DNA from: JBKEAJ01 sp047974415
GTDB taxonomy: Bacteria; Bacteroidota; Bacteroidia; Bacteroidales; Prolixibacteraceae
Direction: 5' to 3'
Assembly (NCBI GenBank): GCA_047974415.1
Contig: JBKECH010000149.1
Location: forward strand, 1-43,082
DNA length: 43,082 bases
Below the pieces are notes generated by a model. It did not search any database. It was not told where the DNA came from and worked only from the letters and a program-made list of their open reading frames with translations. Shown piece after piece: positions 36,612 through 43,082 of the stretch (positions are counted from its first letter, which is position 1; each line of letters begins with the position of its first letter). The translations under genes and the position numbers were made by a program.

Positions 36612-38840
36612 ATGATACGAATAAAAAATACAATACAAATCTTATTCCTAGTGGGAATTACAATATCTTTCATTGCTTCGTGCAAGGAAGCTGCAAATAA
36701 AGATTATCAAAAAATATCAAAGCAAAACAAGACTATTTTTCAGACATCAAGGGCATGGAAACCAACGCTAGACAATCGTGGAGATGCTGCGGTGATATAT
36801 GGAATAGGTGGCAATCCTAGTGACAAGTCGAAGACTTCCTCTTTCGAAGACCGGGTGAAATCGTGGCGAGAAAAAGGATATGAAACAGAGTTCATGACTG
36901 GAATAGCTTGGGGAGACTATCGAGATTATTTTACAGGTAAGTGGGATGGAGAATGGCACCTTGATGAGGGGCAGGTTACCATGCAAGGTGATACGCTTTG
37001 GCATGGACACCTAGTTCCTTATTTGGTGCCATCAGAAAACTTCCTTCAATATATGAAAGAAAAACACATCAAGCAAGTGATTGATGCTGGCATCACCAAC
37101 ATATATTTAGAAGAACCCGAGTTTTGGGCTAGAGCTGGTTATAGCGAAGCGTTTAAGCGAGAGTGGCAGGCATATTACGGCTTCCCTTGGCGGCCACAAG
37201 ATGCTAGTCCAGAGAACACCTGGTTATCCAGTAAGTTGAAATACCACCTGTATTATAGAGCATTGGAAGAGGTTTTCACCTACGCCAAGCAATACGGAAA
37301 ATCTAAGGGCTTAGATATAAAATGCTATGTGCCTACTCACTCCCTGATTAACTACTCGCAGTGGCAGATTGTGAGTCCCGAAGCTAGCTTGGCTTCCATG
37401 TCGTGTGTCGATGGCTATGTGGCTCAGGTTTGGACTGGCACCTCCAGAGAACCTAACTATTTCAATGGGGAAGCCAAAGAACGGGTGTTTGAAACAGCAT
37501 TTCTAGAATATGGCTGCATGGAGTCGATGACTGCTCCTACAGGCAGAACAGTATATTTTCTGACTGACCCTATCGAGGATTGGCCGCGAGACTGGGAAGA
37601 TTACCGGCGAAATTATCAGGCCACCTTCACTGCTCAATTGCTTTATCCGAATAATAATAAATATGAAATCATGCCTTGGCCATCTAGGGTATATGAGGGA
37701 CTATACAGTGTGTCGGCAGGGAGCGAAGAGAAAGCAAATATACCGAGAAGCTATTCCACGCAAATGCACGTCATGATTAATGCGCTAAACCACATGCCGC
37801 TGTCGGCAAATAAGATCTCGGGATCAGCTGGAATTAGTGTGTTGATGTCAAACACCCTGATGTTTCAGCGATATCCTACCCATGAAGGCTATGACGACCC
37901 CCAGCTGTCGAATTTCTATGGACAAGCCTTGCCATTCCTCAAAAGAGGTATTCCTGTGAGTACCGTGCATATGGAAAACTTGGCTTATCCGGAAAGTTTA
38001 AAGAATACCAAGGTGCTACTTATGACCTACTCTAACATGAAACCCATGTCGAGCGACTCGCATAAGCATCTTCGGGATTGGGTGAGCAAAGGGGGAATGC
38101 TCATTTATAGCGGAACCGACAAAGATCCTTTTCAGTCGATTTCAGAATGGTGGAATCAAGGCAGTCAACCCTATCCCACAGCTTCCGCTCAGCTGTTTGA
38201 ACTCATGGGGCTAAATTTGGCGCCGAGAGAAGGAGAATACAAAGTGGGCAAAGGAAAAGTATATATCATAAGAAAAGATCCGAAAGAATATGTGCTGAAC
38301 CAAGGGGGTGATGCGCAGTTCTTACAAATAGTGACTAACTTCTATAATGAAACCACCTCGGGTGAAGACTTGCAATATAAAAACAACTTTAGGTTGACAC
38401 GAGGAAATTATGAGCTTACTGCGGTGCTCGATGAACAGGAGGATAAAACACCCGTGGAGCTACAGGGTAATTATATCGATATGTTCGACCCTGAAATACC
38501 CGTCATACATAGAAAAGAGGTTTTTCCGGGAAATCAATCCATGCTTTTTAATCTCGACTTAGTGAAGAATAAACATAAAGCTCAGGTACTGGTTTCAGGA
38601 GCTCGAGTGTATGAGGAAAGAGGAACAGACCGAATGTTTTCCTTTCAGACAAAAGGACCGCTAAACACCACCAATGTGATGCGCATACTTTTGCCTAAAA
38701 AGCCAACCAACTTTAGTGCACTAGATGAAAACAAAACTAGTGCTGCTGGTAGCGAGTGGGAGTGGGATGAAGCAAGCCGAACGTTATGGGCTAGCTTTGA
38801 AAACAATCCAAAAGGAGTGTGGGTGGAAGTGAAATATTGA
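36612..38840 (+). CDS. Lipoprotein with GH-A-like barrel and amidotransferase-like domain, putative new glycoside hydrolase
   Basis: A 742-residue lipoprotein (signal to Cys24, ISFIASCKEAANKD) that I cannot place in a numbered GH family. Residues about 35-390 look like a TIM barrel: VKSWREKGYETEFMTGIAWG, AGITNIYLEEPEFWARAGYS (the Glu cluster after a strand is a plausible acid/base), KRGLDIKCYVPTHS-like strand 6 and DGYVAQVWTGTSREPNY. Residues about 400-560 resemble a class I amidotransferase-like fold, as in the GH42 trimerisation domain (LPFLKRGIPVSTVHMEN, KVLLMTYSNMKPMS, LRDWVSKGGMLIYSG). A beta-rich C-terminus follows. It is co-directional with ROK, GH92 and GH125, suggesting a glycan-related role. 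Confidence 0.65.
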   Translation: MIRIKNTIQILFLVGITISFIASCKEAANKDYQKISKQNKTIFQTSRAWKPTLDNRGDAAVIYGIGGNPSDKSKTSSFEDRVKSWREKGYETEFMTGIAWGDYRDYFTGKWDGEWHLDEGQVTMQGDTLWHGHLVPYLVPSENFLQYMKEKHIKQVIDAGITNIYLEEPEFWARAGYSEAFKREWQAYYGFPWRPQDASPENTWLSSKLKYHLYYRALEEVFTYAKQYGKSKGLDIKCYVPTHSLINYSQWQIVSPEASLASMSCVDGYVAQVWTGTSREPNYFNGEAKERVFETAFLEYGCMESMTAPTGRTVYFLTDPIEDWPRDWEDYRRNYQATFTAQLLYPNNNKYEIMPWPSRVYEGLYSVSAGSEEKANIPRSYSTQMHVMINALNHMPLSANKISGSAGISVLMSNTLMFQRYPTHEGYDDPQLSNFYGQALPFLKRGIPVSTVHMENLAYPESLKNTKVLLMTYSNMKPMSSDSHKHLRDWVSKGGMLIYSGTDKDPFQSISEWWNQGSQPYPTASAQLFELMGLNLAPREGEYKVGKGKVYIIRKDPKEYVLNQGGDAQFLQIVTNFYNETTSGEDLQYKNNFRLTRGNYELTAVLDEQEDKTPVELQGNYIDMFDPEIPVIHRKEVFPGNQSMLFNLDLVKNKHKAQVLVSGARVYEERGTDRMFSFQTKGPLNTTNVMRILLPKKPTNFSALDENKTSAAGSEWEWDEASRTLWASFENNPKGVWVEVKY

Positions 38841-38881
38841 CCCCAATTGCTTGTTTAATGAAGTGTAACCAACAAAAAAAT

Positions 38882-41191
38882 ATGAAAAACGGAATAATTC
38901 AACCTATAGTGATGGCTCTTTTGCTGTGCTGCAGTTGCTCAGAAAAAAGCTTGCAGAAAAAAAAGGAGAAAGACTACGTAGCCTACGTGAATACGCTAGT
39001 CGGCACCATGTCGAAACACGCTCTTTCCACAGGAAACACCTATCCAGCTATAGCTCGCCCATGGGGGATGAATTTCTGGATGCCCCAAACTGGAAAAATG
39101 GGCGATGGTTGGGCATATACCTACCAGTCGGATAAAATCAGGGGATTTAAGCAGACCCACCAACCTAGCCCTTGGATTAACGACTACGGGCAATTCTCGA
39201 TTATGCCTGTGGTGGGCGAACCGGTTTTCGACCAAAATGCCCGAGCTAGCTGGTTCTCTCACAAAGCAGAAGTAGCCGAACCTCACTACTACAAGGTGTA
39301 TCTTGCCGACCATGATGTTACCACTGAAATTACTCCAACATCAAGGGCTGCCATGTTTAAATTCACCTTCCCTGAAAGTCAGCATGCGCATATCGTAGTT
39401 GATGCTTTCGACAACGGCTCGCAGCTGGAAATCCTGCCGAAGGAAAATAGAATAATAGGATACACTATGAAGAATTCAGGCGGAGTGCCCGACAACTTTA
39501 AGAATTACTTTGTAATAGAGTTCGATAAGCCTTTCTCCTACCAAGCCACAGTGTCGGATGGCGAAATCAAAGAAAATGAACTATCGAGCGCAAGTCAGCA
39601 TGCAGGGGGAATTATCGGTTTCTCCACAAATAGAGGCGAAGTTGTTCACGCCAAGGTGGCATCATCCTTCATAAGCATGGAGCAAGCCAAGCAAAACCTA
39701 AAAGAACTGAATGATGCAAGCTTTGAGGAACTTGTGGAGCAGGGGCGCAAGGAGTGGAATGAGGTGCTGGGGCGAATTGAAGTAGAGGACAACAATATAG
39801 ATAACATACGTACGTTCTATTCTTGCTTGTATCGATCCACTCTATTTCCTCGATCGTTTTACGAGATAGATGAAGCAGGAAAAGTGATGCACTACAGCCC
39901 CTATAACGGACAAGTTCTTCCGGGATATTTATTCACTGATACGGGATTTTGGGATACTTTCCGGTGCTTGTTCCCATTCTTAAATCTGATGTATCCAGAG
40001 CAAAACGAGAAAATGCAAGAGGGATTAGTCAATGCCTATAAAGAAAGCGGCTTTTTGCCCGAGTGGGCCAGCCCAGGGCATCGAGGCTGCATGGTGGGCA
40101 ACAACTCTGCGTCGGTAGTGGCCGATGCCTACCTGAAAGGCTTGCAAGATCACGACATAGAAACCCTATGGGAAGCAGTGGTGCATGGTGCTCATAGTGT
40201 GCATCCGCAAGTGAGTTCAACTGGGCGTCTGGGATATGAGTATTACAACAGGCTAGGCTATGTGCCCTATGATGTCGGTATTCGAGAAAATGCAGCACGA
40301 ACTTTGGAGTATGCCTACGATGATTGGGCGATATATAAATTAGGGCAAGCTCTGAAGAAACCAGCAAGCGAAATCGAACCCTTTGCCAAGCGAGCATTTA
40401 ACTACAAAAACATCTACGATAAAGAAACAAAGCTCATGCGGGGGAAAAATGAGGATGGTAGTTTTCAATCTCCCTTCAATCCGCTTAAGTGGGGCGATGC
40501 TTTCACCGAAGGCAACAGCCTGCACTACACCTGGTCGGTATTTCACGACCCGCAAGGACTGATAGACCTCATGGGGGGTGAAGCCAATTTTAACGCCATG
40601 CTCGACACCGTTTTTAACATTCCTCCCTTGTTTGATGAAAGCTACTACGGCAGCGTGATTCACGAAATCAGAGAAATGCAAATCATGAACATGGGGAATT
40701 ATGCGCATGGAAATCAACCCATCCAGCACATGATTTACCTTTATAACTACTCGGGTGAACCTTGGAAAACGCAATATTGGGTGAGAGAAGTGATGGAAAA
40801 ACTCTACCAAGCACAGCCTGATGGCTATTGCGGTGATGAAGATAATGGGCAAACCTCGGCGTGGTATGTTTTCTCCGCCATGGGCTTCTACCCCGTGTGC
40901 CCCGGAACTGACGAATACATCATAGGCTCTCCTTTATTTGACAAGGTAAAGTTGAATTTTGAAACAGGGAAAACCACCACCATTGAAGCTAAGCATAATG
41001 ATCCGACCTATCGATACATAAGTGCCATGTCGGTCAATGGAGAGAAACACTCGAAAAACTACCTCAAGCATGAAGTGCTCCGGGCAGGGGCAAACATCAG
41101 CTTTGACATGAGCAAACAACCAAATTACCAAAGAGGAGTTGAAGCTTCCAACTATCCGTATTCTTTCACCAACGAATTAAAAAACAAGTAA
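38882..41191 (+). CDS. GH92 family alpha-mannosidase lipoprotein
   Basis: I start at the ATG at 38882 (769 residues) because it opens a lipoprotein signal (MALLLCCSCSEKS). The frame extends upstream to 38819 but would overlap the previous gene and hide the signal. GH92 hallmarks are plentiful: YVNTLVGTMSKHALSTGNTY near the mature start, GHRGCMVGNNSASVVADAYL, FTEGNSLHYTWSVFHD, YAHGNQPIQHM and GDEDNGQTSAWYVFSAMGFY. The last contains the aspartates linked to calcium-dependent inverting catalysis. These exo-enzymes trim alpha-mannose side chains. Linkage preference is not assigned. GH125 follows after 1 bp. Confidence 0.95.
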   Translation: MKNGIIQPIVMALLLCCSCSEKSLQKKKEKDYVAYVNTLVGTMSKHALSTGNTYPAIARPWGMNFWMPQTGKMGDGWAYTYQSDKIRGFKQTHQPSPWINDYGQFSIMPVVGEPVFDQNARASWFSHKAEVAEPHYYKVYLADHDVTTEITPTSRAAMFKFTFPESQHAHIVVDAFDNGSQLEILPKENRIIGYTMKNSGGVPDNFKNYFVIEFDKPFSYQATVSDGEIKENELSSASQHAGGIIGFSTNRGEVVHAKVASSFISMEQAKQNLKELNDASFEELVEQGRKEWNEVLGRIEVEDNNIDNIRTFYSCLYRSTLFPRSFYEIDEAGKVMHYSPYNGQVLPGYLFTDTGFWDTFRCLFPFLNLMYPEQNEKMQEGLVNAYKESGFLPEWASPGHRGCMVGNNSASVVADAYLKGLQDHDIETLWEAVVHGAHSVHPQVSSTGRLGYEYYNRLGYVPYDVGIRENAARTLEYAYDDWAIYKLGQALKKPASEIEPFAKRAFNYKNIYDKETKLMRGKNEDGSFQSPFNPLKWGDAFTEGNSLHYTWSVFHDPQGLIDLMGGEANFNAMLDTVFNIPPLFDESYYGSVIHEIREMQIMNMGNYAHGNQPIQHMIYLYNYSGEPWKTQYWVREVMEKLYQAQPDGYCGDEDNGQTSAWYVFSAMGFYPVCPGTDEYIIGSPLFDKVKLNFETGKTTTIEAKHNDPTYRYISAMSVNGEKHSKNYLKHEVLRAGANISFDMSKQPNYQRGVEASNYPYSFTNELKNK

Positions 41192-41192
41192 T

Positions 41193-42683
41193 ATGATCAT
41201 GAACATAAAAAAAACTATAGCGATAACCTGCCTGAGCGTGCTGAGCCTAGGCTGGTTGCCAGCACTTGCCTTTTCAGGCGAAGCATTCGCAGAAAATAGC
41301 ACAGCAAAACAAGACAATACTCGAGTGAGTGATAGGTATACCAGTGAAAGACCAGCGCTTGACGACCGACTTTTTTCCTCTGTAGCAGTGGAAAAAAAGA
41401 TTAAAGCCATAAAAAAACAACTGAAGAACCCCAAGCTGGCTTGGATGTTTGAAAATTGCTACCCCAACACGCTCGATACCACAGTGCGTTATTATAAGAA
41501 TGCCCAAGGAGAAAGCGATGCACTGGTATATACTGGCGATATTCATGCTATGTGGCTTCGAGATTCGGGAGCTCAGGTGTGGCCATACATAGATTTGGCA
41601 AATGAAGATAAACACCTGAAGGATATGCTAGCTGGGGTGATTCGTCGGCAGTTTAAATGCATTAATATCGACCCATATGCCAATGCATTTCTAGACCCAC
41701 ACGACCCCAATCCCGACCATCAATGGATGGACGATGGCACCGACATGAAGCCCGAACTACACGAAAGAAAGTATGAGATAGATTCTTTGTGCTATCCTAT
41801 TCGATTGGCATATAAATATTGGCTGATTACTGGCGACGACTCCATTTTCGATGAACAATGGCTGCTAGCCATCCAAAACATCTTGAAAACATTCCAAGAG
41901 CAACAACGAAAAGAAGGGCAGGGCTCGTATCGTTTCACTCGAAAAACAGAACGCTCATTTGACACGCTGAGCAACGACGGCTGGGGCACTCCAGTTAATC
42001 CCGTAGGTCTGATTGTGTCGTGTTTCCGTCCATCGGATGATGCCACTACCTTTCAATTTCTTATCCCCTCAAACTTCATGGCGGTAAGTTCGCTGCGGAA
42101 GGCTGCCGATGTTTTGACCAAGGTGAATGGCGAAAAAGCGACAGCCAAACAGTGCCTAACTCTGGCCGATGAGGTGAAAGCTGCCTTGGAGAAACACGCC
42201 ACCTATAATCACCCGAAATACGGAACAATATATGCCTTTGAAGTGGATGGTTTTGGCAATAAACTACTGATGGATGATGCCAATGTGCCTAGCTTATTGG
42301 CAATGCCTTATTTGGGCGATGTAGATGTGAATGACCCGATATATCAAAACACCAGAAAGTTCGTTTGGAGTAGCGATAATCCTTACTTCTTTAAAGGAGA
42401 AGCTGGCGAGGGCATTGGTGGTCCGCACATTGGCTATGACATGGTTTGGCCCATGAGCATCATGATGAAAGCCTTTACTAGTCAAGAGGACCAAGAGATA
42501 AAAAACTGCATTGAAATGCTGATGAACACCGATGCTGGCACCGGATTTATGCATGAATCTTTCCACAAAGATGACCCCAAGAATTTCACCCGAGCATGGT
42601 TTGCTTGGCAAAATACCTTGTTTGGAGAACTCATTATTAAGCTGGTGGAAAATGGTAAGTTAGAGCTGCTAAATAGTATTTGA
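41193..42683 (+). CDS. GH125 family exo-alpha-1,6-mannosidase
   Basis: A 496-residue secreted enzyme (signal peptide to about residue 28-30, LAFSGEAFAEN). A second ATG at 41199 is equally possible. GH125 (formerly DUF1237) features are strong: YTGDIHAMWLRDSGAQVWPY, DPHDPNPDHQWMDDGTDMKP, SNDGWGTPVNPVGLIVSCFR, FLIPSNFMAVSSLRKAADVL, GEGIGGPHIGYDMVWPMSIM and TGFMHESFHKDDPKNFTRAW. Enzymes of this family remove non-reducing alpha-1,6-mannose. It starts 1 bp after the GH92 stop, so the two are translationally coupled and form a mannan or mannose-glycan trimming pair. Confidence 0.96.
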   Translation: MIMNIKKTIAITCLSVLSLGWLPALAFSGEAFAENSTAKQDNTRVSDRYTSERPALDDRLFSSVAVEKKIKAIKKQLKNPKLAWMFENCYPNTLDTTVRYYKNAQGESDALVYTGDIHAMWLRDSGAQVWPYIDLANEDKHLKDMLAGVIRRQFKCINIDPYANAFLDPHDPNPDHQWMDDGTDMKPELHERKYEIDSLCYPIRLAYKYWLITGDDSIFDEQWLLAIQNILKTFQEQQRKEGQGSYRFTRKTERSFDTLSNDGWGTPVNPVGLIVSCFRPSDDATTFQFLIPSNFMAVSSLRKAADVLTKVNGEKATAKQCLTLADEVKAALEKHATYNHPKYGTIYAFEVDGFGNKLLMDDANVPSLLAMPYLGDVDVNDPIYQNTRKFVWSSDNPYFFKGEAGEGIGGPHIGYDMVWPMSIMMKAFTSQEDQEIKNCIEMLMNTDAGTGFMHESFHKDDPKNFTRAWFAWQNTLFGELIIKLVENGKLELLNSI

Positions 42684-42694
42684 AATTAGTTCTA

Positions 42695-42731
42695 GGGCTT
42701 GGGAATACATTTATCATGTTTTCCCTAACCC
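42695..42731 (+). terminator. Weak candidate terminator hairpin after GH125
   Basis: GGG and GGGAA arms (42695-42705) can pair with TTCCC and CCC arms (42721-42731), with an internal mismatch of three bases and a loop of about 15. No long U-tract follows, so this is a modest candidate for the operon end. Confidence 0.3.
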
Positions 42732-42878
42732 AACTTTCACTCATAAAAATATTTTCAACAAAAAATCGGCTATTTTTCGATGCTAGCCCAACTATAATCC
42801 ACTGAAAATAAGCGGTATCGTTTGGCAGGATTTCCCAAAAACCAAATTGTAGGACACTTTTGTTCATTTTTCTTGTTG

Positions 42879-42886
42879 TATTTTTG
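42879..42886 (+). promoter_or_regulatory. -7 element ahead of the transposase gene
   Basis: TATTTTTG matches the Bacteroidota -7 consensus and ends 4 bp before the transposase ATG, implying a near-leaderless transcript. A TTTG lies 16 bp upstream (42859-42862), a little closer than usual. Confidence 0.4.
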
Positions 42887-42890
42887 TGGC

Positions 42891-43082
42891 ATGCACGTGA
42901 ATGTACAACTTCGTTTCAACCCTGCCACTTCGCAAGAAGCTCCTTACTATCGTTTGAAGGAGTCTTATCGCGATGTGCGCGGACGTGTGCATTCCCTCAT
43001 TGTGCTAAATATCGGTTTTGAGCCTTTACTGAAGCCCCTCCAAGTCAAGCGCATTGCAAGGGCATTGAGTTTGCGCTTCCAA
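42891..43082 (+). CDS. IS1634-like (IS4-group) transposase, N-terminal part (cut by window edge)
   Basis: An open frame from the ATG at 42891 runs to the window end (64 residues). It reads MHVNVQLRFNPATSQEAPYY, then RLKESYRDVRGRVHSLIVLN and a helical stretch LLKPLQVKRIARALSL. The opening VNVQLRFNP...YYRLKESYRD...GRVHS is characteristic of Bacteroidota IS1634-like transposases, recalled from family knowledge. I could not locate the left terminal repeat in the preceding 200 bp. The element marks a mobile-DNA boundary on the right of the locus. Confidence 0.7.
   Translation, partial: MHVNVQLRFNPATSQEAPYYRLKESYRDVRGRVHSLIVLNIGFEPLLKPLQVKRIARALSLRFQ

Noticed and set aside
38819..38881. Upstream extension of GH92 overlapping the preceding gene
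   Set aside because: The extension overlaps the 742-aa gene and would place 21 residues ahead of a clear lipoprotein signal peptide, so the ATG at 38882 is preferred.
40340..40852. Long antisense open frame (170 codons) opposite GH92
   Set aside because: It lies wholly within a strongly supported GH92 gene and its translation shows no recognisable motif, so it is a shadow of the more GC-rich coding strand.
1..43082. CRISPR arrays, tRNA or rRNA genes
   Set aside because: I saw no regularly spaced repeats, cloverleaf-like sequence or rRNA-like stretch anywhere in the window.

Overview
The window is a piece of a Bacteroidales-type (phylum Bacteroidota) chromosome. The evidence is two SusC/SusD outer-membrane glycan-import pairs, many Bacteroidota-style lipoproteins, promoters of the TTTG / TAnnTTTG type, and dense runs of glycoside hydrolases (GH). 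I cannot name a genus from sequence alone.

Left flank (1-4374, all minus strand): the N-terminal part of a WYL-type HTH regulator cut by the window edge, a LysR regulator, a small lipoprotein, and an O-methyltransferase overlapping an M16 metallopeptidase by 4 bp. A 195-bp MITE-like element with near-perfect 23-bp inverted ends (1396-1590) sits between the LysR start codon and its probable promoter.

Boundary (4428-5425): a decayed ISAs1-family insertion sequence with both 18-bp terminal inverted repeats still visible and an internal deletion that removes the middle of its transposase. To the right of it the DNA becomes visibly more AT-rich.

Polysaccharide utilization locus (PUL), 5752-34286, all plus strand with short gaps. 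Module 1 is SusC, SusD, a DUF1735-like/F5-8C lipoprotein, a deacetylase-like lipoprotein, GH78, GH2 with a ricin-like lectin domain, and GH29 with F5/8C. Module 2 is a surface lipoprotein with two carboxypeptidase-regulatory-like domains, GH76, SusC, SusD, a DUF3823-like lipoprotein, a second GH2, and GH32. The first gene of each module begins with the same exact 49-bp segment, covering the start codon and first 11 codons (5737-5785 and 21243-21291).

Regulator and second operon (34411-42683): a LacI-family regulator, a ROK-family sugar kinase-like protein lacking the usual Cys-rich zinc motif, an unassigned 742-aa lipoprotein (probable new GH), GH92 and GH125. CG-centred palindromes typical of LacI operators lie just downstream of promoter-like sequences ahead of SusC1 (5690-5707) and ahead of the ROK gene (35471-35480). 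This suggests one local regulator controls both transcription units.

Inferred biology: GH76, GH92 and GH125 form a coherent alpha-mannan set (endo-alpha-1,6, exo-alpha and exo-alpha-1,6 mannosidases). GH78, the two GH2 enzymes, GH29 and GH32 add rhamnosidase, beta-galactosidase or beta-glucuronidase, fucosidase and fructosidase activities. The locus therefore looks like a composite PUL for a branched heteroglycan or for several co-occurring glycans. It lacks the hybrid two-component or ECF-sigma regulator usual for such loci. The window ends inside an IS1634-like transposase gene (42891 onward).
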